A DNA stretch of 64,000 bases from Saposhnikovia divaricata (Eukaryota; Streptophyta; Magnoliopsida; Apiales; Apiaceae). Shown piece after piece: positions 23,013-37,560 of the stretch (positions are counted from its first letter, which is position 1; each line of letters starts with the position of its first letter). The translations under genes were made by a program, and so were the position numbers. The notes under the pieces are model-generated. The model did not search any database. It saw only the letters and a list, made by a program, of their open reading frames with translations, and was not told the origin of the DNA. The stretch lies in the NCBI GenBank assembly GCA_036435485.1, contig CM071599.1, positions 6,474,803 to 6,538,802 on the forward strand. The letters run 5' to 3'.

Positions 23013-26000
23013 ACCGAGTTTCGGTCATATCAGCTCCGATTCCGGTCCAAACTGCGTCAAATAAAATTTCGTTGAATTCCAATAACCCATAGGAACTAAA
23101 TATGTAAAAATATCCACCAAATGGGCCGACTCGATTTTTAACAATAACCCGTATGCTAACACCTTTTTAGATTTATCTGAAAACCGAGTTTTGTTCATAT
23201 TAGCTCCGATTCGGGTCCGAATTGCGTCAAATAAAATTTCATTGAATTCCAATAACCCATAAGAACAAAATATGTAAAAATATCCATAAAATGGTTCGAC
23301 TCAATTTTTAACAATATCTCGTGTACTAACCCCTTTGAGGATTATTCGAAAACCGAGTTTCAGTCATTTCAGCCCCGATTCAGGTCCGAACGGCACCAAA
23401 TAAAATTTCACTGAATTCCAATAACCCATAGGAACAAAATATGTAAAAATATCAACATAATGGTCCGACTTGATTTTTAACAATATCCCGTGTACTAACC
23501 TCTTTGAGAATTTTCCGAAAACCGAGTTTCGATCATATCAGCTCCGATTCCGGTCCAAACTGCGTCAAATAAAATTTCGTTGAATTCCAATAACCCATAG
23601 GAACAAAATATGTAAAAATATCCACAAAATGGTCCTACTCAATTTTTAAAAATATCCCGGTACTAACCCCTTTGAAGATTATCCAAAAACCGAGTTTTGA
23701 CTATATGAGCTCCGATTCAGTTCCGAATTACGTCAAATAAAATTTCATTGAATTCCAATAACCCATAGGAACAAAATATGTAAAAATATCCCTAAAATGG
23801 CCCGACTCGATTTTTAACAATATCCCGTGTACTAACCACTTTGAGGATTATCCGAAAACCGAGTTTCGATCATAACAGCTCCGATTCAGGTTCGAACCGC
23901 GTCAAATAAAATTTTGTTGAATTTTAATAACCCATAGGAACAAAATATGTAAAAATATCCACAAAATGGTCCGACTTGATTTTTAACAATATCTCGTGTA
24001 CTAACCCCTTTGAGAATTTTCCGAATACCGAGTTTCGATCATATCAGCTCCGATTCCTGTCCAAACTGCGTCAAATAAAATTTCGTTGAATTCCAATAAC
24101 CCATAGGAACTAACTATGTAAAAATATCCACCAAATGGGCCGACTCGATTTTTAACAATAACCCGTATGCTAACACCTTTTTAGGATTATCTGAAAACCG
24201 AGTTTCGTTCATATTAGCTCCGATTCGGGTCCGAATTGCGTCATATAAAATTTCATTGAATTCCAATAACCCATAAGAACAAAATATGTAAAAATATCAA
24301 TAAAATGGTTCGACTCGATTTTTAACAATATCCCGTGTACTAACCCCTTTGAGGATTATTCGAAAACCGAGTTTTGACTATATCAGCTCCGATTCAGGTC
24401 CAAATTACGTAAAATAAAATTTCATTGAATTCCAATAACCCATAGGAACAAAATATGTAAAAATATCCCTAAGATGGCCCGACTCGATTTTTAACAATAT
24501 CCCGCGTACTAACCACTTTGAGGATTATCCGAAAACCGAGTTTCGATCATAACAGCTCCGATTCAGGTTCGAACCGCGTCAAATAAAATTTTTTTGAATT
24601 TTAATAACCCATAGGAACAAAATATGTAAAAATATCCACAAAATGGTCCGACTTGATTTTTAACAATATCCCGTGTACTAACCCCTTTGAGAATTTTCCG
24701 AATACCGAGTTTCGATCATATCAGCTCCGATTCTTGTCCAAACTGAGTCAAATAAAATTTCGTTGAATTCCAATAACCCATAGGAACTAACTATGTAAAA
24801 ATATCCACCAAATGGGCCGACTCGAATTTTAACAATAACCCGTATGCTAACACCTTTTTAGGATTATCTGAAAACCGAGTTTCGTTCATATTAGCTCCGA
24901 TTCGGGTCCGAATTGCGTCATATAAAATTTCATTGAATTCCAATAACCCATAAGAACAAAATATTTAAAAATATCAATAAAATGGTTCGACTCGATTTTT
25001 AACAATATCCCGTGTACTAACCCCTTTGAGGATTATTCGAAAACCGAATTTTGACTATATCAGCTCCGATTCAGGTCCGAATTACGTAAAATAAAATTTC
25101 ATTGAATTCCAATAACCCATAGGAATAAAATATGTAAAAATATCCCTAAGATGGCCCGACTCGATTTTTAACAATATCCCGTGTACTAACCACTTTGAGG
25201 ATTATCCGAAAACCGAGTTTCGATCATAACAGCTCCGATTCAAGTTCGAACCGCGTCAAATAAAATTTTTTTGAATTTTAATAACCCATAGGAACAAAAT
25301 ATTTAAAAATATCCACAATATGGTCCGACTTGATTTTTAACAATATCCCGTGTACTAACCCCTTTGAGAATTTTCCGAATACCGAGTTTCGATCATATCA
25401 GCTCCGATTCTTGTCCAAACTGCGTCAAATAAAATTTCGTTGAATTCCAATAACCCATAGGAACTAACTATGTAAAAATATCCACCAAATGGGCCGACTC
25501 GAATTTTAACAATAACCCGTATGCTAACACCTTTTTAGGATTATCTGAAAACCGAGTTTCGTTCATATTAGCTCCGATTCGGGTCCGAATTGCGTCATAT
25601 AAAATTTCATTGAATTCCAATAACCCATAAGAACAAAATATTTAAAAATATCAATAAAATGGTTCGACTCGATTTTTAACAATATCCCGTGTACTAACCC
25701 CTTTGAGGATTATTCGAAAACCGAATTTTGACTATATCAGCTCCGATTCAGGTCCGAATTACGTAAAATAAAATTTCATTGAATTCCAATAACCCATAGG
25801 AATAAAATATGTAAAAATATCCCTAAGATGGCCCGACTCGATTTTTAACAATATCCCGTGTACTAACCACTTTGAGGATTATCCGAAAACCGAGTTTCGA
25901 TCATAACAGCTCCGATTCAAGTTCGAACCGCGTCAAATAAAATTTTTTTGAATTTTAATAACCCATAGGAACAAAATATTTAAAAATATCCACAATATGG

Positions 26001-26734
26001 TCCGACTTGATTTTTAACAATATCCCGTGTACTAACCCCTTTGAGAATTTTCCGAATACCGAGTTTCGATCATATCAGCTCCGATTCCTGTCCAAACTGC
26101 GTCAAATAAAATTTCGTTGAATTCCAATAACCCATAGGAACTAACTATGTAAAAATATCCACCAAATGGGCCGACTCGAATTTTAACAATAACCCGTATG
26201 CTAACACCTTTTTAGGATTATCTGAAAACCGAGTTTCGTTCATATTAGCTCCGATTCGGGTCCGAATTGCGTCATATAAAATTTCATTGAATTCCAATAA
26301 CCCATAAGAACAAAATATTTAAAAATATCAATAAAATGGTTCGACTCGATTTTTAACAATATCCCGTGTACTAACCCCTTTGAGGATTATTCAAAAACCG
26401 AGTTTTGACTATATCAGCTCCGATTCAGGTCCGAATTACGTAAAATAAAATTTCATTAAATTCCAATAACCCATAGGAACAAAATATGTAAAAATATCCC
26501 TAAGATGGTCCGACTCGATTTTTAACAATATCCCGTGTACTAACCACTTTGAGGATTATCCGAAAACCGAGTTTCGGTCATAACAGCTCCGATTCAAGTT
26601 CGAACCGCGTCAAATAAAACTTTGTTGAATTTCAATAACCCATAGGAACAAAATATGTAAAAATATCCACAAAATGGTCCGACTTGATTTTTAACAATAT
26701 CCCGTGTACTAACCCCTTTGAGAATTTTCCGAAA
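23013..26734 (+). repeat. 22-mer HOR unit (3,722 bp)
   Basis: Same order as the 22-mer at 12,522. Its second and third tetramers (24,704-25,380 and 25,381-26,057) share a private CCGAATTTTGAC instead of CCGAGTTTTGAC. Both also have TTCTTGTCC in A. Confidence 0.9.
24704..26057 (+). repeat. Tandem duplication of one tetramer (2 x 677 bp)
   Basis: The two tetramers share ACCGAATTTTGAC at 25,043 and 25,720, absent from the matching 22-mer at 12,522. The five-T variant of that partner is absent here. A private CTGAGTCAAAT near 24,744 is in the first tetramer only. Confidence 0.85.
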
Positions 26735-29102
26735 ACCGAGTTTCGGTCATATCAGCTCCGATTCCGGTCCAAACTGCGTCAAATAAAATTTCGTTGAATT
26801 CCAATAACCCATAGGAACTAAATATGTAAAAATATCCACCAAATGGGCCGACTCGATTTTTAACAATAACCCGTATGCTAACACCTTTTTAGATTTATCT
26901 GAAAACCGAGTTTTGTTCATATTAGCTCCGATTCGGGTCCGAATTGCGTCAAATAAAATTTCATTGAATTCCAATAACCCATAAGAACAAAATATGTAAA
27001 AATATCCATAAAATGGTTCGACTCGATTTTTAACAATATCTCGTGTACTAACCCCTTTGAGGATTATTCGAAAACCGAGTTTCAGTCATTTCAGCCCCGA
27101 TTCAGGTCCGAACGGCACCAAATAAAATTTCACTGAATTCCAATAACCCATAGGAACAAAATATGTAAAAATATCAACATAATGGTCCGACTTGATTTTT
27201 AACAATATCCCGTGTACTAACCTCTTTGAGAATTTTCCGAAAACCGAGTTTCGATCATATCAGCTCCGATTCCGGTCCAAACTGCGTCAAATAAAATTTC
27301 GTTGAATTCCAATAACCCATAGGAACAAAATATGTAAAAATATCCACAAAATGGTCCTACTCAATTTTTAAAAATATCCCGGTACTAACCCCTTTGAAGA
27401 TTATCCAAAAACCGAGTTTTGACTATATGAGCTCCGATTCAGTTCCGAATTACGTCAAATAAAATTTCATTGAATTCCAATAACCCATAGGAACAAAATA
27501 TGTAAAAATATCCCTAAAATGGCCCGACTCGATTTTTAACAATATCCCGTGTACTAACCACTTTGAGGATTATCCGAAAACCGAGTTTCGATCATAACAG
27601 CTCCGATTCAGGTTCGAACCGCGTCAAATAAAATTTTGTTGAATTTTAATAACCCATAGGAACAAAATATGTAAAAATATCCACAAAATGGTCCGACTTG
27701 ATTTTTAACAATATCTCGTGTACTAACCCCTTTGAGAATTTTCCGAATACCGAGTTTCGATCATATTAGCTCCGATTCCTGTCCAAACTGCGTCAAATAA
27801 AATTTCGTTGAATTCCAATAACCCATAGGAACTAACTATGTAAAAATATCCACCAAATGGGCCGACTCGATTTTTAACAATAACCCGTATGCTAACACCT
27901 TTTTAGGATTATCTGAAAACCGAGTTTCGTTCATATTAGCTCCGATTCGGGTCCGAATTGCGTCATATAAAATTTCATTGAATTCCAATAACCCATAAGA
28001 ACAAAATATGTAAAAATATCAATAAAATGGTTCGACTCGATTTTTAACAATATCCCGTGTACTAACCCCTTTGAGGATTATTCGAAAACCGAGTTTTGAC
28101 TATATCAGCTCCGATTCAGGTCCAAATTACGTAAAATAAAATTTCATTGAATTCCAATAACCCATAGGAACAAAATATGTAAAAATATCCCTAAGATGGC
28201 CCGACTCGATTTTTAACAATATCCCGCGTACTAACCACTTTGAGGATTATCCGAAAACCGAGTTTCGATCATAACAGCTCCGATTCAGGTTCGAACCGCG
28301 TCAAATAAAATTTTTTTGAATTTTAATAACCCATAGGAACAAAATATGTAAAAATATCCACAAAATGGTCCGACTTGATTTTTAACAATATCCCGTGTAC
28401 TAACCCCTTTGAGAATTTTCCGAATACCGAGTTTCGATCATATCAGCTCCGATTCTTGTCCAAACTGCGTCAAATAAAATTTCGTTGAATTCCAATAACC
28501 CATAGGAACTAACTATGTAAAAATATCCACCAAATGGGCCGACTCGAATTTTAACAATAACCCGTATGCTAACACCTTTTTAGGATTATCTGAAAACCGA
28601 GTTTCGTTCATATTAGCTCCGATTCGGGTCCGAATTGCGTCATATAAAATTTCATTGAATTCCAATAACCCATAAGAACAAAATATTTAAAAATATCAAT
28701 AAAATGGTTCGACTCGATTTTTAACAATATCCCGTGTACTAACCCCTTTGAGGATTATTCGAAAACCGAGTTTTGACTATATCAGCTCCGATTCAGGTCC
28801 GAATTACGTAAAATAAAATTTCATTGAATTCCAATAACCCATAGGAATAAAATATGTAAAAATATCCCTAAGATGGTCCGACTCAATTTTTAACAATATC
28901 CCGTGTACTAACCACTTTGAGGATTATCCGAAAACCGAGTTTCGGTCATAACAACTCCGATTCAGGTTCGAACCGCGTCAAATAAAACTTTGTTGAATTT
29001 CAATAACCCATAGGAACAAAATATGTAAAAATATCCACAAAATGGTCCGACTTGATTTTTAACAATATCCCGTGTACTAACCCCTTTGAGAATTTTCCGA
29101 AA
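26735..29102 (+). repeat. 14-mer HOR unit (2,368 bp)
   Basis: Standard order. It corresponds to 16,246-18,613 at an offset of 10,489 bp and shares the CCGCGTACT variant and the TTCTTGTCC A' monomer. A private CATATTAGC replaces CATATCAGC in A near 27,764. Confidence 0.9.
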
Positions 29103-30456
29103 ACCGAGTTTCGGTCATATCAGCTCCGATTCCGGTCCAAACTGCGTCAAATAAAATTTCGTTGAATTCCAATAACCCATAGGAACTAAATATGTAAAAA
29201 TATCCACCAAATGGGCCGACTCGATTTTTAACAATAACCCGTATGCTAACACCTTTTTAGGATTATCTGAAAACCGAGTTTTGTTCATATTAGCTCCGAT
29301 TCGGGTCCGAATTGCGTCAAATAAAATTTCATTGAATTCCAATAACCCATAAGAACAAAATATGTAAAAATATCCATAAAATGGTTCGACTCGATTTTTA
29401 ACAATATCCCGTGTACTAACCCCTTTGAGGATTATTCGAAAACCGAGTTTTGACTATATCAGCTCCGATTCAGGTCCGAATTACTTAAAATAAAATTTCA
29501 TTGAATTCCAATAACCCATAGGAACAAAATATGTAAAAATATCCCTAAGATGGCCCGACTCGATTTTTAACAATATCCCGTGTACTAACCACTTTGAGGA
29601 TTATCCGAAAACCGAGTTTCGATCATAACAGCTCCGATTCAGGTTCGAACCGCGTCAAATAAAATTTTTTTGAATTTTAATAACCCATAGGAACAAAATA
29701 TTTAAAAATATCCACAATATGGTCCGATTTGATTTTTAACAATATCCCGTGTACTAACCCCTTTGAGAATTTTCCGAATACCGAGTTTCGATCATATCAG
29801 CTCCGATTCCTGTCCAAACTGCGTCAAATAAAATTTCGTTGAATTCCAATAACCCATAGGAACTAACTATGTAAAAATATCCACCAAATGGGCCGACTCG
29901 AATTTTAACAATAACCCGTATGCTAACACCTTTTTAGGATTATCTGAAAACCGAGTTTCGTTCATATTAGCTCCGATTCGGGTCCGAATTGCGTCATATA
30001 AAATTTCATTGAATTCCAATAACCCATAAGAACAAAATATTTAAAAATATCAATAAAATGGTTCGACTCGATTTTTAACAATATCCCGTGTACTAACCCC
30101 TTTGAGGATTATTCAAAAACCGAGTTTTGACTATATCAGCTCCGATTCAGGTCCGAATTACGTAAAATAAAATTTCATTGAATTCCAATAACCCATAGGA
30201 ACAAAATATGTAAAAATATCCCTAAGATGGTCCGACTCGATTTTTAACAATATCCCGTGTACTAACCACTTTGAGGATTATCCGAAAACCGAGTTTCGGT
30301 CATAACAGCTCCGATTCAAGTTCGAACCGCGTCAAATAAAACTTTGTTGAATTTCAATAACCCATAGGAACAAAATATGTAAAAATATCCACAAAATGGT
30401 CCGACTTGATTTTTAACAATATCCCGTGTACTAACCCCTTTGAGAATTTTCCGAAA
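29103..30456 (+). repeat. 8-mer HOR unit (1,354 bp)
   Basis: The order is P, Q, C, D, A', B', C', D', as in the 8-mer at 18,614. It shares GGTCCGATTTGATTTT near 29,720 and AATTACTTAAAAT near 29,480 with that unit. Confidence 0.9.
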
Positions 30457-32824
30457 ACCGAGTTTCGGTCATATCAGCTCCGATTCCGGTCCAAACTGCG
30501 TCAAATAAAATTTCGTTGAATTCCAATAACCCATAGGAACTAAATATGTAAAAATATCCACCAAATGGGCCGACTCGATTTTTAACAATAACCCGTATGC
30601 TAACACCTTTTTAGATTTATCTGAAAACCGAGTTTTGTTCATATTAGCTCCGATTCGGGTCCGAATTGCGTCAAATAAAATTTCATTGAATTCCAATAAC
30701 CCATAAGAACAAAATATGTAAAAATATCCATAAAATGGTTCGACTCGATTTTTAACAATATCTCGTGTACTAACCCCTTTGAGGATTATTCGAAAACCGA
30801 GTTTCAGTCATTTCAGCCCCGATTCAGGTCCGAACGGCACCAAATAAAATTTCACTGAATTCCAATAACCCATAGGAACAAAATATGTAAAAATATCAAC
30901 ATAATGGTCCGACTTGATTTTTAACAATATCCCGTGTACTAACCTCTTTGAGAATTTTCCGAAAACCGAGTTTCGATCATATCAGCTCCGATTCCGGTCC
31001 AAACTGCGTCAAATAAAATTTCGTTGAATTCCAATAACCCATAGGAACAAAATATGTAAAAATATCCACAAAATGGTCCTACTCAATTTTTAAAAATATC
31101 CCGGTACTAACCCCTTTGAAGATTATCCAAAAACCGAGTTTTGACTATATGAGCTCCGATTCAGTTCCGAATTACGTCAAATAAAATTTCATTGAATTCC
31201 AATAACCCATAGGAACAAAATATGTAAAAATATCCCTAAAATGGCCCGACTCGATTTTTAACAATATCCCGTGTACTAACCACTTTGAGGATTATCCGAA
31301 AACCGAGTTTCGATCATAACAGCTCCGATTCAGGTTCGAACCGCGTCAAATAAAATTTTGTTGAATTTTAATAACCCATAGGAACAAAATATGTAAAAAT
31401 ATCCACAAAATGGTCCGACTTGATTTTTAACAATATCTCGTGTACTAACCCCTTTAAGAATTTTCCGAATACCGAGTTTCGATCATATCAGCTCCGATTC
31501 CTGTCCAAACTGCGTCAAATAAAATTTCGTTGAATTCCAATAACCCATAGGAACTAACTATGTAAAAATATCCACCAAATGGGCCGACTCGATTTTTAAC
31601 AATAACCCGTATGCTAACACCTTTTTAGGATTATCTGAAAACCGAGTTTCGTTCATATTAGCTCCGATTCGGGTCCGAATTGCGTCATATAAAATTTCAT
31701 TGAATTCCAATAACCCATAAGAACAAAATATGTAAAAATATCAATAAAATGGTTCGACTCGATTTTTAACAATATCCCGTGTACTAACCCCTTTGAGGAT
31801 TATTCGAAAACCGAGTTTTGACTATATCAGCTCCGATTCAGGTCCAAATTACGTAAAATAAAATTTCATTGAATTCCAATAACCCATAGGAACAAAATAT
31901 GTAAAAATATCCCTAAGATGGCCCGACTCGATTTTTAACAATATCCCGCGTACTAACCACTTTGAGGATTATCCGAAAACCGAGTTTCGATCATAACAGC
32001 TCCGATTCAGGTTCGAACCGCGTCAAATAAAATTTTTTTGAATTTTAATAACCCATAGGAACAAAATATGTAAAAATATCCACAAAATGGTCCGACTTGA
32101 TTTTTAACAATATCCCGTGTACTAACCCCTTTGAGAATTTTCCGAATATCGAGTTTCGATCATATCAGCTCCGATTCCTGTCCAAACTGCGTCAAATAAA
32201 ATTTCGTTGAATTCCAATAACCCATAGGAACTAACTATGTAAAAATATCCACCAAATGGGCTGACTCGAATTTTAACAATAACCCGTATGCTAACACCTT
32301 TTTAGGATTATCTGAAAACCGAGTTTCGTTCATATTAGCTCCGATTCGGGTCCGAATTGCGTCATATAAAATTTCATTGAATTCCAATAACCCATAAGAA
32401 CAAAATATTTAAAAATATCAATAAAATGGTTCGACTCGATTTTTAACAATATCCCGTGTACTAACCCCTTTGAGGATTATTCAAAAACCGAGTTTTGACT
32501 ATATCAGCTCCGATTCAGGTCCGAATTACGTAAAATAAAATTTCATTGAATTCCAATAACCCATAGGAACAAAATATGTAAAAATATCCCTAAGATGGTC
32601 CGACTCGATTTTTAACAATATCCCGTGTACTAACCACTTTGAGGATTATCCGAAAACCGAGTTTCGGTCATAACAGCTCCGATTCAAGTTCGAACCGCGT
32701 CAAATAAAACTTTGTTGAATTTCAATAACCCATAGGAACAAAATATGTAAAAATATCCACAAAATGGTCCGACTTGATTTTTAACAATATCCCGTGTACT
32801 AACCCCTTTGAGAATTTTCCGAAA
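30457..32824 (+). repeat. 14-mer HOR unit (2,368 bp)
   Basis: Standard order. Its first nine monomers match 19,968-21,480. After the CCGCGTACT site near 31,947 it continues with an ordinary D, where the other copy jumps to U, so this is the right end of the 10.5 kb duplication. Private variants: CCTTTAAGAATT near 31,451 and AATATCGAG near 32,146. Confidence 0.9.
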
Positions 32825-35192
32825 ACCGAGTTTCGGTCATATCAGCTCCGATTCCGGTCCAAACTGCGTGAAATAAAATTTCGTTGAATTCCAATAACCC
32901 ATAGGAACTAAATATGTAAAAATATCCACCAAATGGGCCGACTCGATTTTTAACAATAACCCGTATGCTAACACCTTTTTAGGATTATCTGAAAACCGAG
33001 TTTTGTTCATATTAGCTCCGATTCGGGTCCGAATTGCGTCAAATAAAATTTCATTGAATTCCAATAACCCATAAGAACAAAATATGTAAAAATATCCATA
33101 AAATGGTTCGACTCGATTTTTAACAATATCCCGTGTACTAACCCCTTTGAGGATTATTCGAAAACCGAGTTTCAATCATTTCAGCCCCGATTCAGGTTCG
33201 AACGGCACCAAATAAAATTTCACTGAATTCCAATAACCCATAGGAACAAAATATGTAAAAATATCCACATAATGGTCCGACTTGATTTTTAACAATATCC
33301 CGTGTACTAACCTCTTTGAGAATTTTCCGAAAACCGAGTTTCGATCATATCAGCTCCGATTCCGGTCCAAACTGCGTCAAATAAAATTTCGTTGAATTCC
33401 AATAACCCATAGGAACAAAATATGTAAAAATATCCACAAAATGGTCCTACTCAATTTTTAAAAATATCCCGGTACTAACCCCATTGAAGATTATCCAAAA
33501 ACCGAGTTTTGACTATATGAGCTCCGATTCAGTTCCGAATTACGTCAAATAAAATTTCATTGAATTCCAATAACCCATAGGAACAAAATATGTAAAAATA
33601 TCCATAAAATGGCCCGACTCGATTTTTAACAATATCCCGTGTACTAACCACTTTGAGGATTATCCGAAAACCGAGTTTCGATCATAACAGCTCCGATTCA
33701 GGTTCGAACCGCGTCAAATAAAATTTTGTTGAATTTTAATAACCCATAGGAACAAAATATGTAAAAATATCCACAAAATGGTCCGACTTGATTTTTAACA
33801 ATATCTCGTGTACTAACCCCTTTGAGAATTTTCCGAATACCGAGTTTCGATCATATCAGCTCCGATTCCTGTCCAAACTGCGTCAAATAAAATTTCGTTG
33901 AATTCCAATAACCCATAGGAACTAACTATGTAAAAATATCCACCAAATGGGCCGACTCTATTTTTAACAATAACCCGTATGCTAACACCTTTTTAGGATT
34001 ATCTGAAAACCGAGTTTCGTTCATATTAGCTCCGATTCGGGTCCGAATTGCGTCATATAAAATTTCATTGAATTCCAATAACCCATAAGAACAAAATATG
34101 TAAAAATATCAATAAAATGGTTCGACTCGATTTTTAACAATATCCCGTGTACTAACCCCTTTGAGGATTATTCGAAAACCGAGTTTTGACTATATCAGCT
34201 CCGATTCAGGTCCGAATTACGTAAAATAAAATTTCATTGAATTCCAATAACCCATAGGAACAAAATATGTAAAAATATCCCTAAGATGGCCCGACTCGAT
34301 TTTTAACAATATCCCGTGTACTAACCACTTTGAGGATTATCCGAAAACCGAGTTTCGATCATAACAGCTCCGATTCAGGTTCGAACCGCGTCAAATAAAT
34401 TTTTTTTGAATTTTAATAACCCATAGGAACAAAATATGTAAAAATATCCACAAAATGGTCCGACTTGATTTTTAACAATATCCCGTGTACTAACCCCTTT
34501 GAGAATTTTCCGAATACCGAGTTTCGATCATATCAGCTCCGATTCCTGTCCAAACTGCGTCAAATAAAATTTCGTTGAATTCCAATAACCCATAGGAACT
34601 AACTATGTACAAATATCCACCAAATGGGCCGACTCGAATTTTAACAATAACCCGTATGCTAACACCTTTTTAGGATTATCTGAAAACCGAGTTTCGTTCA
34701 TATTAGCTCCGATTCGGGTCTGAATTGCGTCATATAAAATTTCATTGAATTCCAATAACCCATAAGAACAAAATATTTAAAACTATCAATAAAATGGTTC
34801 GACTCGATTTTTAACAATATCCCGTGTACTAACCCCTTTGAGGATTATTCAAAAACCGAGTTTTGACTATATCAGCTCCGATTCAGGTCTGAATTACGTA
34901 AAATAAAATTTCATTGAATTCCAATAACCCATAGGAACAAAATATGTAAAAATATCCCTAAGATGGTCCGACTCGATATTTAACAATATCCCGTGTACTA
35001 ACCACTTTGAGGATTATCCGAAAACCGAGTTTCGGTCATAACAGCTCCGATTCAGGTTCGAACCGCGTCAAATAAAACTTTGTTGAATTTCAATAACCCA
35101 TAGGAACAAAATATGTAAAAATATCCACAAAATGGTCCGACTTGATTTTTAACAATATCCCGTGTACTAACCCCTTTGAGAATTTTCCGAAA
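32825..35192 (+). repeat. 14-mer HOR unit (2,368 bp)
   Basis: Standard order. A C-to-G change at 32,870 (GCGTGAAAT) removes a stop from a minus-strand open frame and makes it longer than elsewhere. That is a point mutation, not a gene. It lacks the CCGCGTACT marker of the 12.5-32 kb region. Confidence 0.9.
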
Positions 35193-37560
35193 ACCGAGTT
35201 TCGGTCATATCAGCTCCGATTCCGGTCCAAACTGCGTCAAATAAAATTTCGTTGAATTCCAATAACCCATAGGAACTAAATATGTAAAAATATCCACCAA
35301 ATGGGCCGACTCGATTTTTAACAATAACCCGTATGCTAACACCTTTTTAGGATTATCTGAAAACCGAGTTTTGTTCATATTAGCTCCGATTCGGGTCCGA
35401 ATTGCGTCAAATAAAATTTCATTGAATTCCAATAACCCATAAGAACAAAATATGTAAAAATATCCATAAAATGGTTCGACTCGATTTTTAACAATATCCC
35501 GTGTACTAACCCCTTTGAGGATTATTCGAAAACCGAGTTTCAGTCATTTCAGCCCCGATTCAGGTCCGAACGGCACCAAATAAAATTTCACTGAATTCCA
35601 ATAACCCATAGGAACAAAATATGTAAAAATATCAACATAATGGTCCGACTTGATTTTTAACAATATCCCGTGTACTAACCTCTTTGAGAATTTTCCGAAA
35701 ACCGAGTTTCGATCATATCAGCTCCGATTCCGGTCCAAACTGCGTCAAATAAAATTTCGTTGAATTCCAATAACCCATAGGAAAAAAATATGTAAAAATA
35801 TCCACAAAATGGTCCTACTCAATTTTTAAAAATATCCCGGTACTAACCCCTTTGAAGATTATCCAAAAACCGAGTTTTGACTATATGAGCTCCGATTCAG
35901 TTCCGAATTACGTCAAATAAAATTTCATTGAATTCCAATAACCCATAGGAACAAAATATGTAAAAATATCCCTAAAATGGCCCGACTCGATTTTTAACAA
36001 TATCCCGTGTACTAACCACTTTGAGGATTATCCGAAAACCGAGTTTCGATCATAACAGCTCCGATTCAGGTTCGAACCGCGTCAAATAATTTTTTTTTGA
36101 ATTTTAATAACCCATAGGAACAAAATATGTAAAAATATCCACAAAATGGTCCGACTTGATTTTTAACAATATCCCGTGTACTAACCCCTTTGAGAATTTT
36201 CCGAATACCGAGTTTCGATCATATCAGCTCCGATTCCTGTCCAAACTGCGTCAAATAAAATTTCGTTGAATTCCAATAACCCATAGGAACTAACTATGTA
36301 AAAATATCCACCAAATGGGCCGACTCGATTTTTAACAATAACCCGTATGCTAACACCTTTTTAGGATTATCTGAAAACCGAGTTTCGTTCATATTAGCTC
36401 CGATTCGGGTCCGAATTGCGTCATATAAAATTTCATTGAATTCCAATAACCCATAAGAACAAAATATGTAAAAATATCAATAAAATGGTTCGACTCGATT
36501 TTTAACAATATCCCGTGTACTAACCCCTTTGAGGATTATTCGAAAACCGAGTTTTGACTATATCAGCTCCGATTCAGGTCCGAATTACGTAAAATAAAAT
36601 TTCATTGAATTCCAATAACCCATAGGAACAAAATATGTAAAAATATCCCTAAGATGGCCCGACTCGATTTTTAACAATATCCCGTGTACTAACCACTTTG
36701 AGGATTATCCGAAAACCGAGTTTCGATCATAACAGCTCCGATTCAGGTTCGAACCGCGTCAAATAAAATTTTTTTGAATTTTAATAACCCATAGGAACAA
36801 AATATGTAAAAATATCCACAAAATGGTCCGACTTGATTTTTAACAATATCCCGTGTACTAACCCCTTTGAGAATTTTCCGAATACCGAGTTTCGATCATA
36901 TCAGCTCCGATTCCTGTCCAAACTGCGTCAAATAAAATTTCGTTGAATTCAAATAACCCATAGGAACTAACTATGTAAAAATATCCACCAAATGGGCCGA
37001 CTCGATTTTTAACAATAACCCGTATGCTAACACCTTTTTAGGATTATCTGAAAACCGAGTTTCGTTCATATTAGCTCCGATTCGGGTCCGAATTGCGTCA
37101 TATAAAATTTCATTGATTTCCAATAACCCATAAGAACAAAATATTTAAAAATATCAATAAAATGGTTCGACTCGATTTTTAACAATATCCCGTGTACTAA
37201 CCCCTTTGAGGATTATTCGAAAACCGAGTTTTGACTATATCAGCTCCGATTCAGGTCCGAATTACGTAAAATAAAATTTCATTGAATTCCAATAACCCAT
37301 AGGAACAAAATATGTAAAAATATCCCTAAGATGGTCCGACTCGATTTTTAACAATATCCCGTGTACTAACCACTTTGAGGATTATCCGAAAACCGAGTTT
37401 CGGTCATAACAGCTCCGATTCAGGTTCGAACCGTGTCAAATAAAACTTTGTTGAATTTCAATAACCCATAGGAACAAAATATGTAAAAATATCCAAAAAA
37501 TGGTCCGACTTGATTTTTAACAATATCCCGTGTACTAACCCCTTTGAGAATTTTCCGAAA
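35193..37560 (+). repeat. 14-mer HOR unit (2,368 bp)
   Basis: Standard order. U near 36,090 has the expanded T run AATAATTTTTTTTTG, otherwise typical of D. Private variants include GGAAAAAAATATG near 35,781. Confidence 0.9.

Noticed and set aside
10990..31970. Assembly artefact as the sole cause of the 10.5 kb duplication
   Set aside because: The two copies have different private variants (five-T versus CCGAATTTT, GTTTCGAC at 17.6 kb, CATATTAGC at 27.76 kb), so they are not the same molecule pasted twice. Read support is still worth checking.
32837..33175. A longer 112-codon minus-strand open frame
   Set aside because: It exists because one C-to-G change at 32,870 removes a stop and extends the same spurious frame. 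Neighbouring units lack it.
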